Source of the DNA: Aequitasia blattaphilus
Lineage (GTDB): Bacteria; Bacillota; Clostridia; Lachnospirales; Lachnospiraceae
Length of the DNA stretch: 64,000 nt
Assembly (NCBI RefSeq): GCF_024721305.1
Contig: NZ_JAMXOD010000012.1
Span: 1-64,000 of the forward strand
Reading direction: 5' to 3'
Positions 8,245 through 18,092 of the stretch are shown here, piece after piece. Made by a program: the position numbers and the translations under genes. Position 1 is the first letter of the stretch. The number at the start of each line of letters is the position of its first letter. Under the pieces are notes generated by a model. The model did no database searches. It was not told the origin of the DNA and worked only from the letters and a program-made list of their open reading frames with translations.

Positions 8245-8690
8245 GTAGAAAAAAGAATGCCCTAAGGGGTCACTTTATCGCACCTTACACGAACGCAGAA
8301 ACAAAACCGGCAGATGAAGCTTATTTAGAGCTGGCCAAATGGATTACTAACATTTCAGATGATACCGATGAGGCATCAGATGACTATGCGGATTACGCTG
8401 GAGACGGAACCCCATCTACAGATGTTACATCAGTTTCTGAGAAATGGACAGTAGAAGGAACTTATGATCCAGAAGACCCTGCACAGAAATTAATTGCAGG
8501 AATGAAGAGAAAACTTGGAGACGACCGTAAGGTATGGCACAAGGTAGTACAGACAGACGGAGTAACAGCAATTGGAGTTGCGACCGTATCGGAAATTAAA
8601 GCCGGTTCCGGTGAAGCGTCTGAGTACGAAGCATTTGGTTGCATTTTGAACTATGACCAAATCCCAGAGGAAACAAACACAGGAGCATAA
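8241..8690 (+). CDS. Phage major tail tube protein
   Basis: A 149-residue acidic protein; copies would stack into the tail tube. It starts MSRKKNALRGHFIAP and has the SEKWTVEGTYDPEDPAQKLI stretch followed by a beta-rich end (GVATVSEIKAGSGEASEYEA), the pattern of Firmicutes siphovirus tail tube proteins. The ATG at 8241 has AGGAGG 6 bases upstream; a longer in-frame version from 8187 would lie entirely inside the previous gene. A terminator-type hairpin follows the stop, as is common after this highly expressed gene. Confidence 0.88.
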   Translation: MSRKKNALRGHFIAPYTNAETKPADEAYLELAKWITNISDDTDEASDDYADYAGDGTPSTDVTSVSEKWTVEGTYDPEDPAQKLIAGMKRKLGDDRKVWHKVVQTDGVTAIGVATVSEIKAGSGEASEYEAFGCILNYDQIPEETNTGA

Positions 8691-8698
8691 GAAGATAG

Positions 8699-8732
8699 GA
8701 GCGGTAGGGAGAGAGACCTTATCGCTCTTTTT
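8699..8732 (+). terminator. Hairpin between tail tube and chaperone genes
   Basis: GAGCGGTAGG pairs with CCTTATCGCTC (one G-T pair and a bulge), followed by a 5-6 base T run. It probably reduces expression of the chaperone and tape measure genes relative to the tail tube. Confidence 0.65.
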
Positions 8733-8745
8733 AGGAGGAAAAACA

Positions 8746-9126
8746 ATGGCAATTAAGATTTTAATGGAAAAACCTTATATAGATGTGGAGATTGGGGAGC
8801 TGAAATTCAAGTTTGATAAGTCGGATGAGCATATCAAGGAGTTTTATAAAAAACTAAACGGATATCAAAAAACATATCATGAGCTTTTCGATGAAACGGA
8901 AGAAGCCAATGAGGAAGCAACGCCAGAAAAGATAGACGCATTAGGAAAGCTGCTTAAAGACGCTCTTGATTCCATGTTGGAAGAAGGTGCCTATGACAAA
9001 ATCTACGAACTAATTCCGTCAGTGACAAATATTGCGTTTTACTTTTTTGAGTTGTGCTTAGGCATCAAAAAGGAGATTACCGAAGACCCAATGAAAGCTA
9101 TTGCATCAAAGTATCTGACAAAGTAG
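8746..9126 (+). CDS. Tail assembly chaperone (gpG-like)
   Basis: A 126-residue acidic, helical protein between the tail tube and tape measure genes, the place of the gpG-type tail assembly chaperone. It starts MAIKILMEKPYIDVEIGELKF, then has a Glu-rich helix and a final hydrophobic helix. TTAGGAGGAAAAAC precedes the ATG at 8746. It ends with an amber codon (9124-9126), and the following gene lies in the same reading frame, which is unusual for a G/T pair usually linked by ribosomal frameshifting. Confidence 0.75.
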   Translation: MAIKILMEKPYIDVEIGELKFKFDKSDEHIKEFYKKLNGYQKTYHELFDETEEANEEATPEKIDALGKLLKDALDSMLEEGAYDKIYELIPSVTNIAFYFFELCLGIKKEITEDPMKAIASKYLTK

Positions 9127-9135
9127 GTGATTGTA

Positions 9136-9717
9136 TTGTTTTCACTTGCTTATAAACCAGAAACAGATATTGAGATAGATGGAAAGATATATCCGGTAGA
9201 TGATTCTTTTGACAATGTAATAAGGCTTATCGACATGCTAAACGATGTCATGGTAGAGCCAGCTTATAAGGTCATTATCGGCTTGCAAATGTTCCTGGGG
9301 GATTTAGACGGTGATGAACTCCTTGAAAGGGATTTTAATGAGCTGAACAAGGTGTTTAATCAGCTTATTGAGCTTTTTATCGGCAAAGGTAAGGAAGAAA
9401 TCAAGTACGACATTGCAGGGAATGAATTACCACAAATGAAAGACCCTGAAGAACGGAACTACTCTTTAAAACATGATGCCGAGTTTATCTACGCCTCTTT
9501 TATGCAAGCTTACGGGATTGATTTGATTGAAGAGCAAGGGAAACTGTCATGGACAAAATTTCAAGCCCTTTTATCGGGACTACCAAGTAATACAAAGTTT
9601 TCCCAGGTGGTGTCAATCCGGACTTGGAAAAAGCCGAGCAAAAATGAAAAGGAACATACCCGGATGGCGAAACTAAAGGAAATATACAGATTACCGGAAG
9701 AGGAAGAAGGTGAGTAA
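9136..9717 (+). CDS. Gp15-like tail chaperone (gpT position)
   Basis: A 193-residue protein of the phage Gp15 family, landmarks FSLAYKPETDIEIDGKIYPV at the start and DFNELNKVFNQLIELFIGKG near residues 73-92. It takes the place of the T domain of tail chaperones. I prefer the TTG start at 9136, with AGGTG 6 bases upstream, giving MFSLAYK; a GTG at 9127 would add three residues but has no ribosome site. The stop TAA at 9715-9717 is directly followed by the ATG of the tape measure gene. Confidence 0.75.
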   Translation: MFSLAYKPETDIEIDGKIYPVDDSFDNVIRLIDMLNDVMVEPAYKVIIGLQMFLGDLDGDELLERDFNELNKVFNQLIELFIGKGKEEIKYDIAGNELPQMKDPEERNYSLKHDAEFIYASFMQAYGIDLIEEQGKLSWTKFQALLSGLPSNTKFSQVVSIRTWKKPSKNEKEHTRMAKLKEIYRLPEEEEGE

Positions 9718-12700
9718 ATGGCGGATGGAAAAGTAAAAATAGTCATTAATGTAGATGACAAAGATGCTTCTCGTAGTGTAAACGAAATCTCAAACTCATT
9801 CAATGGGCTAGACGGTTCGGCACAGAAAGCTAATTCGGGCATAAAGACTATGACTGTATCACTCTTGGCAGCAAAAGCGGCGGCTAAGGGCTTAGAAATT
9901 CTTAAAAGCTCCTTGGATGGGGCGATATCAAGATTTGATACCATGAACCGATTCCCAAAGATGATGCAAAACTTAGGATATTCTGCTTTGGATGCTAAGA
10001 ATGCGATTAACAAGCTTTCAGATGGCATAGACGGACTTCCAACATCCCTAGATGAAGTGGTGGCATCAGCTCAAAACCTCGCCCTCATCACAGGAGATTT
10101 GGAAAGTGCCACAGATACAACAATAGCTCTAAACAATGCTTTCTTGGCTTCTGGTGCATCATCAGTTGATGCAAGTCGTGGATTAACCCAATATGTGCAG
10201 ATGTTATCATCCGGGAAGGTTGATATGCAGTCGTGGAAGACGTTGTTAGAGACAATGCCTTATGCCCTTACTAAGGTTGCAGAGTCCTTTGGCTTTGTGG
10301 GAGAGTCGGCAAAGAATGATCTTTACGCTGCTTTGAGAGATGGAGAAATAACATTTAGTGATTTTAATGCAAAATTAGTTGAGCTTAACGAAGGTATGGG
10401 AGGATTCGCAGAGCTAGCAAGAGTAAACTCTGAGGGTATCGCTACATCCTTTAAAAACATTAAAACCGCAGTAACAAAAGGTGTTACGGATGTTATTACG
10501 GCGTTTGACAAGATGGTAACAACAATGACGGGAAAGAATATAGCACAGAATCTTAATTCCTTGAAGGGAACCATTAATGATGTATTCAAGGGTGTGGCGA
10601 AAAGCGTAGAGTTTGCTGGAAAAGCATTTGTTGCGCTTACGCCAGCCATCAAAGGGGCAACCGCTGGACTGATCGCATTTAAGGCGGCTATGACAATAGA
10701 TAGTGTTGTGAGAAAAGTAAGTACCGCACTTGAAATTGCTAATAGCGCACTTATGACTGCTGACCTTGTAACAGGAAGCTACACGGTTGTTTTAAGCTCA
10801 AGAGCAGCAGCTCAAGCAGCTGCAACAAAGGCAACAGAAAGAGACACAGCTATGCAACTAGCGAATAATGGAGTTATCACAACCAAAACATTACTTATAG
10901 GTGTCTTGACGGGGCAAATAGGCATTGTAACAGCAGCAACAAGCTTGTGGAATGATGTAATGCTTGCAAACCCTGCTATAGCTACGGCGGCAGCGTTAGC
11001 CGTTTTAGTGGGCGGCGTAATGGCTCTAGACAAAGTGATAATGAGTAACAATGATAATTTGAGAAAGATGCGGGAAGAGCATGAGGAGCTAATCAGCTCA
11101 TCAAATGAATTATTGAAAAGTACAGAGTCAAATCAAAAAGCTAGAAAAGAGCAATTATCAGATATTGATAATGAGTCACAAGCGTATAACAAGTTAGCAA
11201 GTCAAGTTGTTTCGTTGGCAAAAGATGTGAAAAATGGCTCGGGGAGTTTGGAAGAATTACAAAGTGTTATAAACACTCTTAACAGCTCGGTAGATGGATT
11301 GAATCTAGCTTATGATTCGGTAAGCGGAACGTTGAATAAAACAGAAGGGGAAATACGGGCACAAATATCGGCATGGAAAGATTTAGCAGAGGCACAGGCA
11401 GCACAAGAAATGCTTGTCGAAGCCACGAAAGAGCAAATTGCTATCGAGAATCAATTGAACGAGGTGAAAGAGAAAACAAAAGGTATTAGCAAAGAAGAAA
11501 AAGAGGGAATACTTGAGTATTCGAAGATTCGTCAACTTTATTCGCAGCAACAAGTAGATGCAGTTGAGAAAGAATCGGAACTCCAAGAGGCGTATCGAAA
11601 AAGCGGTGACGAAATCGAGCTACTAACAGGACGTATGGAATCAAGCCTTGTTGAACAACAACAAACCACAGATGCCACAACAGGGCAAATGGTTTCATCC
11701 TATGACAAATTGTCAGATGGTGCTAAAAGCGCTGTAGACGATATAACATCGGCTTATCAGGACTTGTATACACAGTCATCCGATATGTTTGACCAGATTT
11801 CGATAAAGTCAGCGCAATCAATGGATGAAATGATACAGAACCTACAATTTAACCAACAGGCAATGCTAGACTGGTCGACAAATATACAAACTCTTGCACA
11901 AAGAGCAGCAGATTTAGGACTCGACCAAGGGTTTGTGCAGCGTATGAGAGAACTAGGTCCAGAATATGCTCAGCATGTGGCTACAATGGTTGGTGCGACA
12001 GATGAAGAATTATCCACATTATCAAATCAATTTTCGCTTGCTGGTGATCATGCCGATGTAGCATTAAAAGAAAAAATAGGTGGTATAGACTTAGCACCTG
12101 AAATTGAAGCAATGGCCAAAACAATTCCTGAGACATTAGCCTCAACGGTTGCAGCGGCGGATTTTAGCGGAATAGGGCAAGGTGTGTCTGAAAAAGTGGC
12201 TACGTCCGTTACAGAAAATCAAGAAGCTGTTGACACTGCAGGTACCGAAATGGTGCAGGGGTTTGAGACGGCGGCAACTACCGCAGTTGAAAGTTCTGAG
12301 ATAGGAACAACTGTTGCAACAGGCATAACCGAAAAGGTTCAGACTTCAATGGCAGAGAGCCAAGAATCTATGAAAATGCTTGGAACAACTATGGTAACAA
12401 CCATCTTAGGTGCAATAGTAGAAGCCATTGGCATTGCAAACTTTGCTATTGTTGGAACACAGGTTACACAGAAGATAAATGAAGGATTTACCGAGAGTAC
12501 TGGATTTGAAGGAGTAGGAACTACAGTTGTACAAAAAATAACAACCGATATTAACACAGCTGTGGCGGCAGCTGATTACAGCGCTATGGGAATGTCTGTC
12601 ATGACCCAGGTTGTCCAAGCCGTGAACTTGGCTATGGCAACAGCCGATTTCAGTTTAACGGGACAAAATATTGTCATTGGTATAAATAATGGTGTGCTGT

Positions 12701-13536
12701 CACAACAGGGAATCCTCACAGGAACAATCCAAAGCATGATGTCTATGATAAACATGTCATTCCAAGTGGGGTTGGCAAATATAAACATGGTGAGTGCTAT
12801 GGCATTTACAATGTTTGTTGCAACAACAAGAACGAATATGGCACAGGCAAACGCAGCAACGAATAGCGGAATGCAGACTATGCAAACGACGTTTAGAGTT
12901 GGGTTTGCTACAAGTACGGCAGTGGCAAATTCTGGGATGAATAGTTTTAGAAATGCCGTTTCAAACGGTATGAACGCTTCCGTATCCGCCACAAGGAGCG
13001 GTTGTGGCAGCATGACCTCTATTGTATCAAGCTTAGAATCTGCCTTTTACTCTTATGGATTAAATGCGGGTTATGGACTTGCGAGAGGAATAAGTGCTGG
13101 AGGGGACGCAGCTATTGCCGCAGCACAAAGCATTGCCGACCGTGTAAAGGCAACTATTCAAGCGGCTATGGATATTCATTCACCGTCACGGTGGATGCGT
13201 GATTTTATTGCCAAAAACATGATGCTTGGATGGGCTGATGGGTTTGATAAGTATGCCAAATATCCAGAACTTGCACTTGCAGGAGTGGCAGAAAATGTTG
13301 TATTGCCAGCTCTAAATGCTGAGAAGTTACTCGGAAACAGGGTGTCAGCTATGGTTGGGACAAATACAACAAATAATTATTACAACAGGCAAAATAATGA
13401 GTCCCCGCAATATATTGTAGTGGAAAACGTCCTTGAGATGAATGACGAAGTTGTTGGAAGAAATACAGCAACAATTGTTAAACAAACGAATGATAGAAGG
13501 GACTATATAAGAAAAAAAGTAAGGGGTGAAGCATAA
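9718..13536 (+). CDS. Phage tail tape measure protein
   Basis: 1272 residues, the longest phage gene, setting tail length and ejected with the DNA. Residues about 75-200 form the tape measure N-terminal domain (RFDTMNRFPKMMQNLGYSAL, then LTGDLESA-like and MLSSGKVDMQSWKTLLETMP segments). Hydrophobic stretches occur around residues 295-325 and 410-440, followed by a long coiled-coil region (about 445-650) and low-complexity Ala/Thr/Gln/Met-rich sequence (about 800-1130). Near the C-terminus DIHSPSRWMRDFIAKNMMLGW (split: DIHSPSRWMRD, FIAKNMMLGW) is the common tape measure signature. At about 0.15 nm per residue the tail would be near 190 nm, which is an estimate only. Confidence 0.94.
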   Translation: MADGKVKIVINVDDKDASRSVNEISNSFNGLDGSAQKANSGIKTMTVSLLAAKAAAKGLEILKSSLDGAISRFDTMNRFPKMMQNLGYSALDAKNAINKLSDGIDGLPTSLDEVVASAQNLALITGDLESATDTTIALNNAFLASGASSVDASRGLTQYVQMLSSGKVDMQSWKTLLETMPYALTKVAESFGFVGESAKNDLYAALRDGEITFSDFNAKLVELNEGMGGFAELARVNSEGIATSFKNIKTAVTKGVTDVITAFDKMVTTMTGKNIAQNLNSLKGTINDVFKGVAKSVEFAGKAFVALTPAIKGATAGLIAFKAAMTIDSVVRKVSTALEIANSALMTADLVTGSYTVVLSSRAAAQAAATKATERDTAMQLANNGVITTKTLLIGVLTGQIGIVTAATSLWNDVMLANPAIATAAALAVLVGGVMALDKVIMSNNDNLRKMREEHEELISSSNELLKSTESNQKARKEQLSDIDNESQAYNKLASQVVSLAKDVKNGSGSLEELQSVINTLNSSVDGLNLAYDSVSGTLNKTEGEIRAQISAWKDLAEAQAAQEMLVEATKEQIAIENQLNEVKEKTKGISKEEKEGILEYSKIRQLYSQQQVDAVEKESELQEAYRKSGDEIELLTGRMESSLVEQQQTTDATTGQMVSSYDKLSDGAKSAVDDITSAYQDLYTQSSDMFDQISIKSAQSMDEMIQNLQFNQQAMLDWSTNIQTLAQRAADLGLDQGFVQRMRELGPEYAQHVATMVGATDEELSTLSNQFSLAGDHADVALKEKIGGIDLAPEIEAMAKTIPETLASTVAAADFSGIGQGVSEKVATSVTENQEAVDTAGTEMVQGFETAATTAVESSEIGTTVATGITEKVQTSMAESQESMKMLGTTMVTTILGAIVEAIGIANFAIVGTQVTQKINEGFTESTGFEGVGTTVVQKITTDINTAVAAADYSAMGMSVMTQVVQAVNLAMATADFSLTGQNIVIGINNGVLSQQGILTGTIQSMMSMINMSFQVGLANINMVSAMAFTMFVATTRTNMAQANAATNSGMQTMQTTFRVGFATSTAVANSGMNSFRNAVSNGMNASVSATRSGCGSMTSIVSSLESAFYSYGLNAGYGLARGISAGGDAAIAAAQSIADRVKATIQAAMDIHSPSRWMRDFIAKNMMLGWADGFDKYAKYPELALAGVAENVVLPALNAEKLLGNRVSAMVGTNTTNNYYNRQNNESPQYIVVENVLEMNDEVVGRNTATIVKQTNDRRDYIRKKVRGEA

Positions 13537-15020
13537 TGAATCTATCCGTAAAATTTGATGGTCATGAGTTATCGGATTTTTTAACAGTTATATCTGGTTT
13601 TGAGCGAGGTATCGGGACAAGTCGAGATGTGGAGCTCCTTAAGATTGGAAACAGTAGAGGTGGAAGTTTTGTATCTTCCACGAAGGAAGAAGCACAATTT
13701 TCTATGCCGTTTAAACTACGCTATGATTTGATTGCCAAACGTAGAGCTCTTGCGAAAATATTAGATGTTAAGGAACCGAAGAAACTGGTTTTTGGTGATG
13801 AACCGGACAAGTATTACTTAGCAATTCCAACCGGTGACGTAAACGTCGAAGAAAATAATTTTCTTGGTATTGGAACTATCACATGGCTTGTTCCGGACGG
13901 CTTGGCACATTCCACGACTATTAAGTCTTTTACAGCTACAACTAGCGGAGGGAAAACGACAGTAAAAATAAAGAATGAAGGTACTGAAGAGGTGCCAGTT
14001 ACATTTAGAATTAAACATGGCAACCAGGACAATGGTTACGTAGGTGTTGTATCCGCGCATGGGGCTATGCAGTTTGGGAAAATCGATGAAAAAGATGGAC
14101 AAACCTATACAGCGAATGAAAGGCTGATAAATGGCGGCATAGGCTCTTGGCCAAGATATACGGGTCAGAATCCCCAGGATAAAGTAAATAAATCTACAAA
14201 CGGCACTTTGTCTGAGATTACATCAAATAACCGCAAGTTCCTGTCTTTGACTTCCCCGGGTTCTGGTGGTGGCTGGTGGAATGGTGGCATGAAAATGCAA
14301 ACTATACCGCCGGACAGTAATGGCAAAGTTGGTGCAGTGAATTTTTATGCATGGTTCAGATTTTGGTTCGAAGCGGGACTGATGGGGCAAACAGGATGTG
14401 TCAATGTTGATTTTTTCACAGCTGATGATAAATTGATAGCTGGGTATTTTGTTGCCAAAGATGACCGATCAGGCAACACTGGTCGTTGCACGTTTTATGT
14501 GGGTGGAAATAACCCCCGTACAGTAAAAGAATGGACGTTTACGGCGAGTAGCAAGACTACCGAAAACTCATTCGATATTACTCGAGGTCCAACCGATTTA
14601 CGTAAGAGTGGCGATAAGCTAACTTTTTATTACTGGGGCGTTCAATACACATATACCGTCCCCGAAATAAAGAGCTGGGAATGTGCCAAGATAGGTCTTT
14701 ATATTGGACAGCATAATGATAGGGCATTAGATAGCACGTTTATAACGAGACACTATTTGGAGACCACGAACTTCCAATTTACTAAAGTGGGAGTAAGTAA
14801 GTGGCGAGACGTCCCGAACCGATATGCAGCAGGTAGTGAGCTTGTAATTGATGGTAATACCACAAAACTTTATGTAAATGGGATACCGGCAATAGATGAC
14901 GAGGTGAAGGGAACGCAATATTTTAAGATTCCACCAGGTGAAACTACGGTGGAATTTTTTAAATCTTCGTTCGGTGTGTTCGACAAGATAACCGCAGAAA
15001 TAAGGGAGGCATGGGTGTGA
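13536..15020 (+). CDS. Distal tail protein (Dit) with large inserted domain
   Basis: A 494-residue protein at the tape measure-distal end of the tail. The N-terminal about 125 residues (SVKFDGHELSDFLTVISGFER onwards, in two segments SVKFDGHELSDF and LTVISGFER) and the last about 70 (DGNTTKLYVNGIPAIDD to ITAEIREAWV) fit the siphovirus Dit fold. Between about residues 185 and 420 lies a separate aromatic- and Gly-rich beta domain, consistent with the carbohydrate-binding inserts of evolved Dits that bind host cell-wall sugars. The start overlaps the previous stop (TAATG). Confidence 0.85.
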   Translation: MNLSVKFDGHELSDFLTVISGFERGIGTSRDVELLKIGNSRGGSFVSSTKEEAQFSMPFKLRYDLIAKRRALAKILDVKEPKKLVFGDEPDKYYLAIPTGDVNVEENNFLGIGTITWLVPDGLAHSTTIKSFTATTSGGKTTVKIKNEGTEEVPVTFRIKHGNQDNGYVGVVSAHGAMQFGKIDEKDGQTYTANERLINGGIGSWPRYTGQNPQDKVNKSTNGTLSEITSNNRKFLSLTSPGSGGGWWNGGMKMQTIPPDSNGKVGAVNFYAWFRFWFEAGLMGQTGCVNVDFFTADDKLIAGYFVAKDDRSGNTGRCTFYVGGNNPRTVKEWTFTASSKTTENSFDITRGPTDLRKSGDKLTFYYWGVQYTYTVPEIKSWECAKIGLYIGQHNDRALDSTFITRHYLETTNFQFTKVGVSKWRDVPNRYAAGSELVIDGNTTKLYVNGIPAIDDEVKGTQYFKIPPGETTVEFFKSSFGVFDKITAEIREAWV

Positions 15021-18000
15021 TGGAAAACGTAAGAATAATGGTGAGAGACAGTATAGATAGCCAAACCTTGACGGTATTAGATAATTCGGCGGTTGATACA
15101 TTGCATTATACAAATGATACATTAACAAGATTCATCGAGGGTGATGCCAGTGTGCTCACTCTTGATGTTTTAAAGACAAATGATGACATTAAGCATCTAG
15201 CGGTTGGTAATAAGCTGGCGTTTGTGTGGCGTAAGAAAGACTACTGGATGACTATATCCAACACAGAAGAGAATGAGCAAAAGATAACACTTACTGCTTA
15301 TTCTCTCTTTTTGGAACTAAATAACGAGGAGCAGGGTGCATACAAGGCTCCAAAAGCTATGAGTTTTGCCGAGTACGTGGCAATTTTTGATCCAGAGAGA
15401 ACATTAAAGATTAATGTAAACGAGGTGTCTGATAAGCGCATTACTCATGAATGGACAGGAGACCAGAATACCTTGGGGCGACTGTACTCAGTTGCGAATG
15501 TATTTGATGCAGAAATAGAGTTTGTCACAATCCTAAATCCGGATTATTCGTTGAAAGAAAATAGGATGAATGTTTATCGAAAACACGATGAGAATAATCA
15601 GGGCATGGGTATCGATAGAACCAGTGTGACATTAAGGCTTGGAAAAGAAATAAAGGCAATATCAAAGAGAGAAAGCATTGACGAACTGTATACTGCTATT
15701 ACGGCAACAGGGAAAAACGATTTATATCTAATCGGATATAATATGCCTCCCAAGTATGATAAATATGGGAACCTTGAATACGTCTTAGAAAACGGAGTAA
15801 TTCTCGCAGTGCAGGCTAGAAACAGATATCCATCTTCTGTTAATTCGACAAATGACAGGTACATTAATAAAGGATTTAAGACAGAGTATACTTCACAGGC
15901 TGCTTTGTGCGGAGCTGCACTAGCAGAACTGAAAAAGAATTGTGTTCCAGAGGTGGAATATGAGGTTGATGGATATTTTGACACGAATCCTGGAGATACG
16001 GTAACAATAGAAAATAATCAATTCAACCCTATTTTAATTATTGAAGCTAGAGTGTCCGAACAGACAGAGAGCTTTACAACGCCATCGAAAAACAGGACTA
16101 CTTTTTCCAACTTTAAAAATATTGGCAGCCAGATATCACAATCTTTGATTAATCGCATGGAAGCACTAATTGCTGCCAATAAGCAGTATGAATACCAGAT
16201 TATATCCAGCAACGGAACAGTGTTTAAAAACAGTGTAGGGAAGACAACTTTAACTGCAAGGGTTTTGGATGGTGTAACAGAAATAACAAATAAGGCAACC
16301 ATAGAGTGGTATCAAGATGGACAATATATTGCGACAGGTAAAAGTATATCTATTGAGGCTAAACACATAGATGAAAAGAGCGTATTTCGATATGAATCCA
16401 CCTACAAACAAGCGTCGGGGGGATATGAGGTTACAGTAACAAATGTCAACGATGGGAAAAGTAGATACACTTACAAAATTGAAGCTAGTGACGGTCTCAT
16501 ATTCTACAACGGAAGAGGGGAGACAACTCTTACGGCAAAAATATATGATGGTAAAACAGATATCACCAGTCAAGTCGATAAACTAAAGTGGTATAGAAAA
16601 GGCTATGAAACTAGCACTAGTGATGAACTAGAGTTGACGTGGACTGAACATGCCTCGAATATACTTATAGAAGATGTGAGGATTAAGTATGCCGCTGAGA
16701 TAATGGGCGAATATGGGGAGTGCGAGGTGCTGGTTCGAAGTTTAGTGATGAATACCAAATTAGAAAAAATCGAAATTTATTATGGTATCTCATCTAATTC
16801 GAGTACGGTGCCTACCGAATGGACAGTAGGATCCCGGTATGACATTCCTACTCCCTATGTGTGCTTGTGGAGCGAAATAGTATTTAAGTACAACGATAAA
16901 TGGTCTGTGACATCTAAACCAATACTAATAGATACATACAACAGTACTAGGGGATACGCGGTCGATATTCAGCAATTTGGGCTCATCCGAAGTTTGTCGA
17001 CGGGAACGCCGCTGAAAACAGACCCTTTGTGGAACAAATGTAGTTATGGCACCAATCGAGGTTACGACTACTGGTATTACAACATAATCGTGTACCAGAA
17101 GCAGGCATCGACAACAAGCACAATAAGAAAGTTGTGGAAGCAAGAGCCTTGGATGATACCATCGGATGAAGATAATCCCTACATTTACCCAGCGCCATCG
17201 GACGAAAAAACATTCTATGCAATCTGTTACACTGAGGCAACGGCAACTTATAAAGGAATTGATATCCCAACAACAATAGATTTGCTTCCTGGAAGCATAC
17301 TTACCGTACTTTTTGCCCAGGGTAACACAGCCGTGAATATATATCTTGATGTCAAGGGAATGAACTCAGTATCATCATCACCTATCTATAAAAATGCTTC
17401 ACAAATTTCGGCAAGCAATACGCTCCAATTAGAGGTAAACTCGATTGTGCAGTTGGTATATACCGGAACATATTTCGAAGCCATAACTTCAAGTGCTAAT
17501 AATACTAATTATCCACCAGTAGGCTCAATAGAAATAACCACAGGATACAACCCTCAGGAACGTTATCCAGGTACTACATGGTCGAGGTATGCCGAAGGAA
17601 GAATGTTATTAGGTGCGAGTAGCTCAACGGCGGCTGGCACAACAGGAGGTTCTTCTACACACTCCCATACGATTAGTGTTGCCAACAATGCTGCAGCTAA
17701 TACTGGCACAGGCGGCGCGGGTAATACTGGCTCCACAGCTATTACGGCAGCACAGATGCCTGGACATACCCACACTATACCAGTAAAGAGTTCCAGTACG
17801 GAGAGCTCTACTGCTGGAGCATGGGTTCCTGGTAATGCATTTAACGGTAGATTAGTTGTTAGTGGCGGGACAGGGTTCACTTCCAGTTCGACAGGGTCTG
17901 GAAGCGGGCATACCCATACAACGCCCGGACACACTCATTCTGTACCTGTACATAAACATACCGCTAGTTCGGATTCAAAAAACCAGTTACCGCCATATAT

Positions 18001-18031
18001 TGCGGCAGCTATATGGGTAAGGACTGCATAA
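15020..18031 (+). CDS. Tail-associated protein: prophage tail/endopeptidase domain, Ig-like repeats, collar-type tip
   Basis: A 1003-residue tail-tip protein. Residues 1-390 resemble the prophage tail (endopeptidase/gp44-like hub) family. Two Ig-like repeats follow (about 390-570), recognisable from the paired segments VGKTTLTARVLDGVTEITN and RGETTLTAKIYDGKTDITS. A unique region leads to a C-terminal receptor-binding type tip starting PPVGSIEITTGYNPQERYPGT, with Gly/Ser/Thr-rich sequence, five HxH motifs (HSH, HTH three times, HKH) and the ending NQLPPYIAAAIWVRTA. I chose ATG 15020 because GGGAGG at 15004-15009 is 10 bases upstream; the ATG at 15011 is too close. It should bind and perhaps degrade the host surface. 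Confidence 0.87.
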   Translation: MENVRIMVRDSIDSQTLTVLDNSAVDTLHYTNDTLTRFIEGDASVLTLDVLKTNDDIKHLAVGNKLAFVWRKKDYWMTISNTEENEQKITLTAYSLFLELNNEEQGAYKAPKAMSFAEYVAIFDPERTLKINVNEVSDKRITHEWTGDQNTLGRLYSVANVFDAEIEFVTILNPDYSLKENRMNVYRKHDENNQGMGIDRTSVTLRLGKEIKAISKRESIDELYTAITATGKNDLYLIGYNMPPKYDKYGNLEYVLENGVILAVQARNRYPSSVNSTNDRYINKGFKTEYTSQAALCGAALAELKKNCVPEVEYEVDGYFDTNPGDTVTIENNQFNPILIIEARVSEQTESFTTPSKNRTTFSNFKNIGSQISQSLINRMEALIAANKQYEYQIISSNGTVFKNSVGKTTLTARVLDGVTEITNKATIEWYQDGQYIATGKSISIEAKHIDEKSVFRYESTYKQASGGYEVTVTNVNDGKSRYTYKIEASDGLIFYNGRGETTLTAKIYDGKTDITSQVDKLKWYRKGYETSTSDELELTWTEHASNILIEDVRIKYAAEIMGEYGECEVLVRSLVMNTKLEKIEIYYGISSNSSTVPTEWTVGSRYDIPTPYVCLWSEIVFKYNDKWSVTSKPILIDTYNSTRGYAVDIQQFGLIRSLSTGTPLKTDPLWNKCSYGTNRGYDYWYYNIIVYQKQASTTSTIRKLWKQEPWMIPSDEDNPYIYPAPSDEKTFYAICYTEATATYKGIDIPTTIDLLPGSILTVLFAQGNTAVNIYLDVKGMNSVSSSPIYKNASQISASNTLQLEVNSIVQLVYTGTYFEAITSSANNTNYPPVGSIEITTGYNPQERYPGTTWSRYAEGRMLLGASSSTAAGTTGGSSTHSHTISVANNAAANTGTGGAGNTGSTAITAAQMPGHTHTIPVKSSSTESSTAGAWVPGNAFNGRLVVSGGTGFTSSSTGSGSGHTHTTPGHTHSVPVHKHTASSDSKNQLPPYIAAAIWVRTA

Positions 18032-18047
18032 ATGTAACTCGTTAACC

Positions 18048-18073
18048 AACACCTAGGCGGGTGTTATTTTTTT
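18048..18073 (+). terminator. Terminator after the tail-tip gene
   Basis: AACACC pairs with GGTGTT across a 6-base loop, followed by ATTTTTTT. The holin ribosome site follows closely. Confidence 0.7.
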
Positions 18074-18092
18074 GAAAAAGAAGGTGAGGTAA

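Noticed and set aside
12339-13013. Long open frames on the - strand within the tape measure gene
   Set aside because: They are antisense to a strongly supported gene, hydrophobic from reverse-reading Ala/Thr/Met codons, and lack ribosome sites.
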